From DTU015 sp012837895 (lineage in GTDB: Bacteria; Bacillota; Sulfobacillia; Fermentithermobacillales; Fermentithermobacillaceae): a stretch of DNA of 64,000 nucleotides. The stretch is taken from the NCBI GenBank assembly GCA_050952085.1, contig JBMNKH010000002.1, forward strand, positions 62,001-126,000. The letters are read 5' to 3'. The stretch's first letter is position 1. Each line of letters starts with the position of its first letter. Under the pieces are notes generated by a model. It was given only the letters and a program-made list of their open reading frames with translations, was not told the origin of the DNA and did no database searches. A program made the translations under genes and the position numbers. Shown here one piece after another: positions 8,347 through 15,842 of the stretch.

Positions 8347-8649
8347 ATGATTGAAGACAAGTGGGAGAAAGACCAGGTGTTTCCGGATCCTCTTGGCGAA
8401 AAGCCGGATCAACCTCCGGATGAGCCCTATGAAGAAATCCTAGAACCGCATTATCATGAGCTGGATTTGACTCAAGACACTGATGCCACAACGGACAAGG
8501 ACGACCCTGGCATCGGGGATCCGGGTATGGACCCGGAAGAGGAATGGTTCTGGAAAGAACCTGAGAACTTCTGGCTCGATCAGGACATTTGGCCATGGCC
8601 CCCGGCACGGTCAAAGCGCTCGCCAAAGCCTGAAAACCCGCTGAAGTAG
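8347..8649 (+). CDS. Acidic, proline- and tryptophan-rich hypothetical protein
   Basis: 100 aa, not recognised. Strongly acidic for the first ~75 residues, with repeated Asp-Pro and Glu-Pro pairs, and a Trp-rich segment near the end (EEEWFWKEPENFWLDQDIWPW). The last ~15 residues are basic. No signal peptide, membrane segment or Cys motif is seen. ATG 8347 is preceded by AAAGGGGGAAGACCG, a good ribosome-binding site, which supports translation. It is followed 99 bases later by a LysM protein gene on the same strand. A spore-surface role is conceivable but has no direct support. Confidence 0.6.
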   Translation: MIEDKWEKDQVFPDPLGEKPDQPPDEPYEEILEPHYHELDLTQDTDATTDKDDPGIGDPGMDPEEEWFWKEPENFWLDQDIWPWPPARSKRSPKPENPLK

Positions 8650-8748
8650 CAGGGCCAAGTAACCAAAACCATTTCAAGGACATAGGTTGAAAGAGAGACT
8701 GCCGTATGTCCCATTTCTATTGTTCCAGGGGGAGAGAGGAGAGGGGAA

Positions 8749-9603
8749 ATGACTGAGAGCACACTTCATGAGGCGTGCCACTTTATCTTTTCAACTGAAA
8801 GACAGATGGTTCCGGTACTGGAAAAATGCCTTGAACTCGCAGGCAGGCACGACTGCCTTGAAGAAGTAGATGAGCTGGTGTCTATTCACAGGCATGTGAT
8901 TCACGACTGTGATGAGCTTATGGTTGTCATGGGGGTGGAGAGTACAACTGGAGTAGTTGAGATGACCATTCCCAATGATTTTGCGACTTGTATCATAGTT
9001 ATTCACAGGCACTTTGTAAGGGTAATCGATGACGGGTACATCATTATCGATCCACGCGCTTCCGATCCTGGCCAAAAGTCGGTGCTTGAGAGGGTAACAG
9101 GGCGGAAGGCAGAGCAAATGCGGTTGCTGCGGAGGATCGCTGCGAAATGCGGAATAAGCCTCTCAGACGAGGATGACGACCCATCATCAAGACGGCCTGA
9201 CAGGCGTCCTGAGATGCCTGAAAGGCCTAGGGAAAGAACAGAGTATGTGGTCCAACAAGGCGATACCATGTTCAGCATCGCCAGGAAGTTCGGTGTGCCC
9301 CTTGAAGTCCTTATACGTGCTAACCCGCAAGTCCGCAACCCGGACATGATAATAGTGGGAGAAATAATCATTGTGCCAAGGGGACCCCATCATGAGCACC
9401 GTCCAGACCGCGACCATGACCACCGCCCTGAGTATGGCAGGAGGTATGTTGTGAGGCAGGGGGACACTATGTTCCTTATAGCTCAAAGGTTCGCTATCAA
9501 CCTGTCCGAGCTTATTGCATTCAACCCTCAAATCGAAGACTCAAATGTACTGGTACCGGGGCAGATAGTACTGATCCCGACATCAGGCGGGGCAGTTGGC
9601 TAG
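8749..9603 (+). CDS. Protein with His-rich helical N-terminal domain and two LysM domains
   Basis: 284 aa. Residues ~1-145 form an unrecognised, probably helical region rich in His, Asp, Glu and Cys (HEACHF, IHRHVIHDCDE, VIHRHFVRVIDDG). A Pro/Arg-rich linker follows, then a LysM near 165-208 (YVVQQGDTMFSIARKFGV), an Asp/His/Arg-rich linker and a second LysM to the end (YVVRQGDTMFLIAQRFAI). LysM modules bind peptidoglycan or chitin-like glycans. There is no signal peptide, so it may act inside the mother cell, as the spore LysM proteins SafA and SpoVID do; this is inference. ATG 8749 has a GGAGAGGGG site. Confidence 0.8.
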   Translation: MTESTLHEACHFIFSTERQMVPVLEKCLELAGRHDCLEEVDELVSIHRHVIHDCDELMVVMGVESTTGVVEMTIPNDFATCIIVIHRHFVRVIDDGYIIIDPRASDPGQKSVLERVTGRKAEQMRLLRRIAAKCGISLSDEDDDPSSRRPDRRPEMPERPRERTEYVVQQGDTMFSIARKFGVPLEVLIRANPQVRNPDMIIVGEIIIVPRGPHHEHRPDRDHDHRPEYGRRYVVRQGDTMFLIAQRFAINLSELIAFNPQIEDSNVLVPGQIVLIPTSGGAVG

Positions 9604-9616
9604 TACCGGAGACATG

Positions 9617-9658
9617 AGGCGGTATTTACCTGCCTCAGGGAAATACCGCCTTCTATCC
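9617..9658 (+). terminator. Hairpin between convergent genes, probable terminator
   Basis: An 11-bp perfect inverted repeat (9617-9627 and 9641-9651, AGGCGGTATTT) with a 13-base loop follows the LysM gene stop by 14 bases and is followed by TTCTATCC. It lies between convergent genes and could work in both directions, although U-tracts are poor. Confidence 0.6.
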
Positions 9659-9701
9659 TGCAAGGACAAACTGAGCACCGACGACCTGACTCCTGGGTAC
9701 A

Positions 9702-10961
9702 TTACCTTATTATCCTGCGGCCTTCAAGAAATTTGTCATGTAAGGATGCTGAGTAATCTGAATGGGAAGGATTAAAGCTGTTAATGGCTACACCTCCCGA
9801 ACTCCCTGAATGGATATACCGGTAATCACCGATGTAAATCCCTACGTGAGACGGGCCAGGCCTGTATGTTTCGAAAAACACAAGATCGCCCGGCTCAAGT
9901 TCTTCTATCAACTTCACCGGGGTGCCCTGTTCATATTGGAGGTCTGCGTCTCTCCTGAGGTGATAGCCATTCATCTTGAAACAGAATTGAGTGAACCCTG
10001 AGCAGTCAAATCCATAAGCAGTGCAGCCACCCCAAAGGTAGGGAAGGCCGAGGTATAGCTCAGCAGTCTCAATAACGTCAGCAGCGGTTTTTTGTTCAAC
10101 AAACACACTGTCCAGGTCCGGGAAAACCATTGCACTGTCTGCCTCAACAAAGGTGCTGCCTCCGCCGGGCAAGCTAAGTTCAATCCATCCGTGGTCAACA
10201 GACGATACTGGCAGTACAGAACCTTGTACCAACCACCTAGCGAACAACAGGCGTCCGTCAGGGCTGTCCAAAGCTTGCGTCATCTTAGCGGTTATCAGGG
10301 CAACCTCTCCCGACCAGAAAGTATCTAGTGAATCATGATCGTAAAGCGCGATACTTGCAGGGCTCACCCAACCAAGGTAATTATCTTGCATTTGAACCAG
10401 ATACCAGCCGTCCTGTTGATCTAGGACGCGCACTATATCGCCCATTCTCGCCTGGGTAACTGTGCTGCTTCCTTCCGAGCGGCCGGGAGCTTCCCCAAGG
10501 TTTATCACGGGCTGTTTGACAATTCCATATGTCTTATCGCCCAATTCAGGAGCCGGCAAGACGGTAAGGCAGTCGCTTACCGTTATCCCAGGGATCTGGG
10601 AGATCGCGTCAAACAGGGACTGTTTCAATTGTTCATCAGAAGTCTTGCCTGTCAAAGCTACTGTTCCATCCTCAACTCCCGGATCGATCTCCAAAACTGT
10701 CTCTCTGTAACACAGATTGGCTTCTTCTAGAACATCTTCTATGGCAGAGTTGACACTTGCGAGTATTTCATCATCGGAATAGGCAGGGGCGGGCTCGGAA
10801 TGGGGAGGTTCAGAATGGGGAGGGGTAACTTGTTGTGCCTGCGGCTGACACCCTGCTATCAGTACCACTAGGCCTAAGAACGCCAGAAGTAGCAGTCGCT
10901 CCAAAACGAGATACCTGAATCTCACGTGTTTCCTATGCCGGCCATTAGTGCAACAATTCAC
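9702..10961 (-). CDS. Lipoprotein with BON-like, SH3 and NlpC/P60 domains (cell-wall endopeptidase)
   Basis: 419 aa. A lipoprotein signal peptide ends in LIAGC (~residue 38). A BON-like fold follows (~75-140; EDGTVALTGKTSDEQLKQSL ... PGITVSDCL). Next is an SH3-like region (~150-210; VRVLDQQDGWYLVQMQDNYLGWV) and a C-terminal NlpC/P60 peptidase with catalytic Cys in FDCSGFTQF, His in SHVGIYIGD and a third polar residue in YIHSGSS. Such enzymes cut gamma-D-Glu-meso-DAP bonds in peptidoglycan. GTG 10961 is preceded by AGGAGGAG with a 6-base spacer. The BON assignment is a pattern-level guess. Confidence 0.85.
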   Translation of the reverse strand: MNCCTNGRHRKHVRFRYLVLERLLLLAFLGLVVLIAGCQPQAQQVTPPHSEPPHSEPAPAYSDDEILASVNSAIEDVLEEANLCYRETVLEIDPGVEDGTVALTGKTSDEQLKQSLFDAISQIPGITVSDCLTVLPAPELGDKTYGIVKQPVINLGEAPGRSEGSSTVTQARMGDIVRVLDQQDGWYLVQMQDNYLGWVSPASIALYDHDSLDTFWSGEVALITAKMTQALDSPDGRLLFARWLVQGSVLPVSSVDHGWIELSLPGGGSTFVEADSAMVFPDLDSVFVEQKTAADVIETAELYLGLPYLWGGCTAYGFDCSGFTQFCFKMNGYHLRRDADLQYEQGTPVKLIEELEPGDLVFFETYRPGPSHVGIYIGDYRYIHSGSSGGVAINSFNPSHSDYSASLHDKFLEGRRIIR

Positions 10962-11052
10962 AAATAACTCCTCCTATTGCAGCCAAGAAATATCGGTTCG
11001 GAAGATTTCTGAAACTCGCCTGACTGTCCGATTCGGACTCTAGAAGTATATT

Positions 11053-11100
11053 GCTGAATGTGCTTGTTGAATGTGTGCTGAATGTGATCGTTGAATGTGT
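11053..11100. repeat. 24-bp tandem duplication containing four TGAATGTG copies
   Basis: Units 11053-11076 and 11077-11100 agree at 22 of 24 positions. Each unit contains TGAATGTG twice, so the octamer occurs at 11055, 11068, 11079 and 11092. It lies about 90-140 bases upstream of the NlpC/P60 lipoprotein start and about 660 bases from dif. Confidence 0.85.
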
Positions 11101-11758
11101 GTTGTGAATAAGTCTTCAAACTCTGGATGGGCAGTCATGTTCAATTCTCTAGTTCTCCCGTCACGGGACAAACACCTTCTCATAGGGATCCAACTATATC
11201 CTATTGGGGTCTTGTCCTCATGATGTTTCTGATCGTGGTTCTAGGTGAAAAAAGCCCCCATACCCGCAAAAATACCCCCGCGCGACTCCTTATCCGGCTG
11301 ATGGCAAGCAAGGAGCAAATCATAAGAAATCAAGGCTTCCTGCAAAACGAAAAGGCGTTTTAGACGCATTTTAAGCCCTTTTATATGTGGGATAGGTATC
11401 TTAGGTCATGACACACCCAAACGAGCTTATGGAGGGCTATGAACGTATTATAGCAGTTAGGGCCACTAAACAGCCCGTGCCGGCCTCGGGATCGCCCCGT
11501 TCCGGGCAACATGGAAGGGAAAACAGGGCCAAGCTCACCCAATAAGGAGACCAATCCTGTTTGATCCGGTTCCGATGATGCATCCGCCGGAGGCGCCCAG
11601 GGGACAGTGTGCGCTGGAAACAGCGAAGTTCGTTTTCAGCACCAGCCGGTTTCAGCAACGGTCTCAGCAGCCCTTCCCAGCAGGTGTGATGTCTCACGGA
11701 ATAGGGGACTGGGGTGTGTTCCGGAATGTGTCTTGTGGAGCCGGGATTTTTCCATTCA

Positions 11759-11786
11759 ACGTCCGATAATATACATTATGTTAACT
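11759..11786 (+). other. dif: Candidate dif site (XerC/XerD chromosome dimer resolution)
   Basis: A 28-bp match to bacterial dif: left arm ACGTCCGATAA (11759-11769), 6-bp centre TATACA (11770-11775), right arm TTATGTTAACT (11776-11786). The right arm differs from the E. coli XerD arm TTATGTTAAAT and from the B. subtilis arm TTATGTAAACT by one base each. The arms form the expected imperfect inverted repeat, with ATAA/TTAT next to the centre. It lies in a gene-free stretch at a switch from mainly + to mainly - genes. Tyrosine recombinases act here to resolve chromosome dimers at the terminus. Recognised by sequence only. Confidence 0.85.
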
Positions 11787-11904
11787 AAGATCTTATCCAA
11801 GGTAGAGGCCTTATTCGGGCATGTGAAAAGCCCTGGATGTTATTCCGGGGCCATTTATGTCCAAACTGGTCTGATCTGAATGGACTCTAGTCGTGTAGTC
11901 TTTG

Positions 11905-12366
11905 TCAGTCTGAGAGTCCGAACGACTCCCAGAAAGCTTTGAAAGCTTCCACTGCTTGATTGTAAGCAGCTTCTTTTTCAGCTAATTGCTGTTCGCTTAT
12001 CTCGCCGTCTCTATAAAGCACCTTAGCTAGTTCAAACTCAAGTTTCTTTATCTGGTATTCCTGCTTCATCAGAGTGCCTTCAATAGCGCCTATGGAGTTG
12101 CTGTAAGCCATCGACTGTTCACCCGGCGGCATAGAAACCTCCCTGAGCATGCCTACCCTTTCCATGGCGTTGGCCAGGGAAAATCTGGTATTGAAGGTGT
12201 AGCTTACATCCTCGTCAGGATGAACCGGCTGGAGCTCTTCTTCTATGGAAGGTTCCATGGCTACAGGCTCCTTTTGAGCTTGCGGTGCTTCTGTGGTGCA
12301 TCCGGATACAGCCAGTGCCAGTACTACAAGGCAAGTTGTTAGCCAAAGCAAGTGCGTCTTTTTCAG
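11905..12366 (-). CDS. Small putative lipoprotein
   Basis: About 153 aa, family not recognised. The N-terminus is a textbook lipoprotein signal (MKKTHLLW, hydrophobic stretch, lipobox AVSGC), followed by a Pro/Glu-rich linker and a helical, charged C-terminal half (KKLEFELAKVL, EKEAAYNQAVEAFKAFW) that may form a coiled coil. The open frame extends to GTG 12390, but a strong GGAGGTGA lies inside that extension. The codon at proper spacing is CTG 12366, which begins exactly at the signal peptide, so I place the start there. A two-state inverted repeat lies upstream. Confidence 0.65.
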   Translation of the reverse strand: MKKTHLLWLTTCLVVLALAVSGCTTEAPQAQKEPVAMEPSIEEELQPVHPDEDVSYTFNTRFSLANAMERVGMLREVSMPPGEQSMAYSNSIGAIEGTLMKQEYQIKKLEFELAKVLYRDGEISEQQLAEKEAAYNQAVEAFKAFWESFGLSD

Positions 12367-12421
12367 CAGAATCACCTCCAAACTGGTCACGTATGTACGA
12401 CCCCAAGCTGGTGAGTGCGCT

Positions 12422-12486
12422 ATTACAGTGAGACTGCCTGTAATCGTGCGTGCAGAATGTGTGAAGTCAATGATTACAGGCAGTCT
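12422..12486 (-). promoter_or_regulatory. Inverted repeats with two alternative pairings upstream of the lipoprotein gene
   Basis: A perfect 15-bp inverted repeat joins 12431-12445 and 12472-12486 with a 26-base spacer. A third copy of the 7-mer ATTACAG at 12422-12428 can pair instead with CTGTAAT at 12438-12444. In minus-strand RNA the middle arm could pair with either neighbour, giving two mutually exclusive hairpins ~35 bases before the lipoprotein ribosome-binding site. No U-tract follows. This could be a leader switch, a protein-binding site or a remnant repeat. Confidence 0.5.
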
Positions 12487-12565
12487 GGCTTTGTGCCCGC
12501 CCGTCTCTAGTATTACCCTTGAAGGTTGGCTGAAGTCAGAGTGGTGATCGGATTTCCGGGAAGTG

Positions 12566-13237
12566 TTATTTCCCGCCCCTGGCCCTGGACCATTTATGTG
12601 GATCAGCGAGAAATCCTCTTACCATGTGCGCTGTATCAGGGCTGAAGTACCCGGTGCTTTCTGCAACCCCGACGATGGTAGGCCAGTCTGTAAGCCAAGA
12701 CACCTTCACCCCAATTGAGCCCAGGGTTTTCTCGTACTCTTCATGGAACCCGTAGGATGCGATGGTGAACACATGGTTTACCTTAAGGCCTGCCCTTCTC
12801 AGGCCGTCTATGAAATTCACCTTGCTGCCACCGTCAAAAATCAGGTCTTCTACGAGAACTACACGTGCCCCGTCAGTGAAATTGCCTTCTACCATGGCGT
12901 CCTTGCCGAATCCTTTAGGCCTTTTTCGCACATAAAGCATAGGTAGCCCCATTTTCCAGCTAAGAAAAGCAGCGTACGGGATTCCCGCGGTTTCGCCCCC
13001 GGCAATAGCATCTATTTGCTCTTCAACTGAAGCTTGGACCAGTTCTTGTAGAAAGCCTGTTGCCTCCTCCCTCTCTGGCACAAACGAGATCAACCTGCGG
13101 CAGTCTATGTACACGGGGCTCTTGGTTCCTGAAGTCAACGTGAAGGGTTCTTCGGGCCTGGCTCCCACTGCCTCTATATCAATCAATATCTTCGCAGTTC
13201 TCTCTGCTATGTGTTTCCTGTCTATTTGATTAGCCAT
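12566..13237 (-). CDS. pyrE: Orotate phosphoribosyltransferase
   Basis: 223 aa. Converts orotate and PRPP to orotidine 5'-monophosphate in pyrimidine synthesis. Seen: FTLTSGTKSPVYIDCR near the N-terminus, GGETAGIPYAAFLS, YVRKRPKGFGK, and the PRPP loop VVLVEDLIFDGGSK. The loop has DGGS where many enzymes have TGGS; I recall a DGGS loop also in proteobacterial PyrE. No other pyrimidine gene is nearby. The 5' end overlaps the preceding pseudouridine synthase gene by 16 bases, so both are co-transcribed. Confidence 0.9.
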   Translation of the reverse strand: MANQIDRKHIAERTAKILIDIEAVGARPEEPFTLTSGTKSPVYIDCRRLISFVPEREEATGFLQELVQASVEEQIDAIAGGETAGIPYAAFLSWKMGLPMLYVRKRPKGFGKDAMVEGNFTDGARVVLVEDLIFDGGSKVNFIDGLRRAGLKVNHVFTIASYGFHEEYEKTLGSIGVKVSWLTDWPTIVGVAESTGYFSPDTAHMVRGFLADPHKWSRARGGK

Positions 13238-14232
13238 GACGGAAGCTCCTCCCTATGCTTGTTTTTCAACCTTATCAAGACCTCTGCAAAATCTTCAGGC
13301 AAAGGTGCTGTAAATTCATGCCACTCGTCGAAACCATCGCCTAAGAACAAGCCAAGCTTAAAGGCATGGAGCGCTTGTCCGGACATGCCTAGGTTGCGTG
13401 TGGCCTTACCGTATACCGGGTCACCGGCCACAGGATGTCCCAGGTATGACATGTGGACGCGGATCTGATGGGTTCTGCCTGTATGTAACCTGACGAGCAG
13501 AAGAGTGTAATCGTACCCGAACCTTGTTACGACCTTCCACTGAGTTACTGCTTCCCTTGCCCTGAGGCCCCTGCTTTGGGCCTCATCTATGACTGCCATA
13601 CGTTTACGGTCGACCGGATGCCGCCCGATTGGCGCATCCACTGTTCCTTGGTCATCTCCTAGGCGGCCCTTGCACAATGCGATATACTCCCTCTTGGCTT
13701 TCCTTGTTTTCATCTGGGCTTGGAGTTGTCTCAGCGCTTTCTCGTTTTTTGCAACCACCAGGATTCCGGTAGTATCCTTATCCAGCCTGTGAACAATGCC
13801 CGGACGTATTTCATGACCTACTCCTGAAATCTGCGGAAAATAATTGAGGAGGGCATTGGCCAGTGTCCCACGCCTGTGTCCCGCTCCAGGGTGAACCACC
13901 GTGCCCCTTGGCTTATTGATTATGAGCACGTTCTTGTCTTCAAAGATGATGTCCAAAGGGATCTCTTCAGGTTCCAAGTCCCATGTATCAGGGGGAGGAA
14001 TCCTTACTTCAACAATGTCACCGGACTTGACCTTGAGTGAAGGTTTGGTTTCCTCCGTCCCATTGACACTAACCATCCCTTGCTTGATAAGGGATTGGGC
14101 TTTTGAGCGGGACATTTCCGGTTCTAGTGCCCGGGCAACGCAAACATCCAACCTTTGGCCCGAAAGGTCATCCCCTACGGCAAAGGTCTCGGCTTTCGCT
14201 ATCTGAGGTTCAGAATCCTTACTGTATATCAC
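13222..14232 (-). CDS. RluA/RluD-family 23S rRNA pseudouridine synthase
   Basis: 336 aa. An S4 RNA-binding domain (~25-85; QRLDVCVARALEPEMSRSKAQSLIKQGMV) precedes the catalytic domain with the RluA signature HRLDKDTTGILVVAKN, whose Asp is the nucleophile, and the C-terminal HTGRTHQIRVHMSYLGHPVAGDPVYG. This architecture fits RluD (YlyB-type) enzymes acting on 23S rRNA. It overlaps lspA by 14 bases and pyrE by 16. In B. subtilis the homologous gene also follows lspA in the pyr region. Confidence 0.92.
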   Translation of the reverse strand: MIYSKDSEPQIAKAETFAVGDDLSGQRLDVCVARALEPEMSRSKAQSLIKQGMVSVNGTEETKPSLKVKSGDIVEVRIPPPDTWDLEPEEIPLDIIFEDKNVLIINKPRGTVVHPGAGHRRGTLANALLNYFPQISGVGHEIRPGIVHRLDKDTTGILVVAKNEKALRQLQAQMKTRKAKREYIALCKGRLGDDQGTVDAPIGRHPVDRKRMAVIDEAQSRGLRAREAVTQWKVVTRFGYDYTLLLVRLHTGRTHQIRVHMSYLGHPVAGDPVYGKATRNLGMSGQALHAFKLGLFLGDGFDEWHEFTAPLPEDFAEVLIRLKNKHREELPSWLIK

Positions 14233-14692
14233 CTGACTGACCTGACCTGTAAGTATGTATGACCAACACGATCCCCAGTATAATGCTGCCTGTGACTATG
14301 GCCGAATCAGCTATATTAAACACTGCCGGGAAATGCTTTACATAGATGAAATCGGTCACAGTCACCTGTCTGGCCCTGTCAATAAGATTTCCTAGAGCGC
14401 CCCCGGCCACAAGTCCAAGCGCCGGCACCATGACCCTGTTATATGCGCCAAACGAGTTTAGCCTGGGATAGAGGCACATCGCCAGGGCAATACTCACGGC
14501 GCTTATGATCATAAACAGCCATCTTGCCCCTGCAAGCATTCCAAATGCGGCACCTGGATTCTCCCTGTAAACAAGTTGGAGCCAGTTTCCAATGATCTGA
14601 ACAGTGTCGCCAACTGCGAAATTCGATCGGACAAACCATTTGCTTGACTGGTCAAGCAACACAACTACCACGAAAGGGATCCAAAAAGCCAA
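14219..14692 (-). CDS. lspA: Lipoprotein signal peptidase (signal peptidase II)
   Basis: 157 aa. A four-helix membrane aspartyl protease that removes lipoprotein signal peptides. The conserved boxes are present: DQSSKWFVR, ENPGAAFGM, GGALGNLIDR and VTDFI...NIADSAI, the last two containing the catalytic aspartates. Two lipoproteins of its substrate type are encoded nearby. The start is taken as TTG 14692; GGAGGAG lies very close to it, so the exact start is uncertain. Its 3' end overlaps the pseudouridine synthase gene. Confidence 0.93.
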   Translation of the reverse strand: MAFWIPFVVVVLLDQSSKWFVRSNFAVGDTVQIIGNWLQLVYRENPGAAFGMLAGARWLFMIISAVSIALAMCLYPRLNSFGAYNRVMVPALGLVAGGALGNLIDRARQVTVTDFIYVKHFPAVFNIADSAIVTGSIILGIVLVIHTYRSGQSGDIQ

Positions 14693-14862
14693 CTCCTCCG
14701 CCCTGCTTTCATCGTTTCATGTCTGATACAATACAACTAACCTCTTACAGCATACAGAAGATAAAACACTGGAGGCAAGGGTTGTCTGTGGTCTTGGCGG
14801 CCCTTTTGCGGGCTGAAGCTCAATCTGTCCTTATCAGAACCGGGGTGTGTTTGAAATCGCTG

Positions 14863-15384
14863 CTAACTCAGGGGCGGTTCGTCCCCGGGTTCTTCGTCGT
14901 CACTCTTGCCAGGGAAATCCTGTCTCATGACTAGTTCTTCAACAGGCCGCCTGCTAGGCGGCACTACCTCCTGTTTTTCTTTGCATGGAACACACAATTC
15001 AGCTTCGGGCACAGCTCTTAATCTTTCAACGGGAATCGGTTGTTTGCAGCTGAGGCAAAAGCCGTATGTTCCATGCCTTATCCGCTGTAGCGCGCCCCTG
15101 ACCCTTGCTATGTTGGTTTCAAGTCCGTCCTTAAGGCCCAGGTCCTTCCCTCTCTCAAAGGTTTCAGTGCCAAGGTCCCCAGGGTGCTGGTCGTAAGCTG
15201 AATCTTCCGCAAGGGATTGCTTTTCGCTCATTGAAAACGTTTTTTGTTTGATGTTTTCCATTCCTTGCTTAAGCCGTTCCAGCTCAGAATGGAGTTTGTT
15301 TTCGAATTCACTCACGTCAAAACCAGGCTGTTCAACAGTTGTGTCTATGCCCCATGCTTCGTCTTTATCATTTCTCAATTGCAT
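14863..15384 (-). CDS. DksA/TraR-type zinc-finger protein (YteA-like)
   Basis: About 173 aa. A long helical N-terminal region (FENKLHSELERLKQGMENIKQ), an acidic QHPGDLGTETFERGKDLGL segment and a C-terminal C4 zinc finger (CLSCKQPIPVERL ... CVPCKEK) match the YteA branch of the DksA/TraR family, whose members may act on RNA polymerase. The tail is acidic. The frame is open to TTG 15411, but ATG 15384 has AGGGTG nearby and avoids overlapping the upstream gene; both starts are imperfect. It is the first gene of the lspA-rluD-pyrE run or a separate unit. Confidence 0.8.
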   Translation of the reverse strand: MQLRNDKDEAWGIDTTVEQPGFDVSEFENKLHSELERLKQGMENIKQKTFSMSEKQSLAEDSAYDQHPGDLGTETFERGKDLGLKDGLETNIARVRGALQRIRHGTYGFCLSCKQPIPVERLRAVPEAELCVPCKEKQEVVPPSRRPVEELVMRQDFPGKSDDEEPGDEPPLS

Positions 15385-15407
15385 CACCCTGCCCGTTCGA
15401 TCTAATA

Positions 15408-15737
15408 TCAAGGTCTTGCCTTAAGGTACTCTTGGATGATCCAAACCAATTCTCCAAGGAAATTGCCGACCAGCGGAAGATTGAGTACAAAACTCCTGGT
15501 CAGCACATATATGAGTGTGGCGCCTAACAAGGTAAACCCGACGGCCAGGCCTACCCCTCTTGCCAGGCCTGCTATCAGGTTCACGTGTATAAGGCGCCAC
15601 GGATGGTTCAAAAGATCTACGTATTCTGCGATTTTTGATCGTTCCAGGGAATCTGAAATCCGCTGTACTGTGTCTTCAAGGCTCCTTAGCCTGCTTTCTC
15701 CCGGATCTTCCCCGGCATGCCCCCGCTCTGCTTCCAC
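15408..15737 (-). CDS. DUF5665 membrane protein
   Basis: 109 aa. A charged N-terminus is followed by IAEYVDLLNHPWRLIHVNLIAGLARGVGLAVGFTL, a pattern I associate with DUF5665. Two hydrophobic segments (~55-85 and ~88-105) suggest a small membrane protein. Function unknown. The start is GTG 15737; the upstream ribosome-binding signal is weak. It ends just upstream of the DksA-type gene, suggesting an operon. Confidence 0.75.
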   Translation of the reverse strand: MEAERGHAGEDPGESRLRSLEDTVQRISDSLERSKIAEYVDLLNHPWRLIHVNLIAGLARGVGLAVGFTLLGATLIYVLTRSFVLNLPLVGNFLGELVWIIQEYLKARP

Positions 15738-15842
15738 GTCCGATACCCCGGTTGATGTACATGATGAGTGCCGGAGTTAGTGTTCCCTCTGTACATACGA
15801 TGAATTCAAGCACAAGATGAGTACAAGCATAGGGCTATAGTC

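Larger units (their letters stand above)
10962..11904. other. Gene-free region around the dif site
   Basis: 943 bases with no supportable gene. The ORFs seen here (for example 11127-11363) lack a ribosome-binding site and resemble no family. It holds a 24-bp tandem duplication (11053-11100), a 13-bp palindrome with arms GTCCGA/TCGGAC (11026-11038), a small CGCTG-GAAA-CAGCG hairpin near 11612-11625 and the dif match at 11759-11786. I did not recognise any known structured RNA. Confidence 0.7.

Noticed and set aside
11127..11363. 78-codon ORF on + in the gene-free region
   Set aside because: No ribosome-binding site, no recognisable domain, and composition unlike the neighbouring genes.
11580..11660. 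Structured RNA such as RNase P or SRP RNA near a GAAA-tetraloop hairpin
   Set aside because: Only one 5-bp hairpin is present; the conserved cores of those RNAs are absent.
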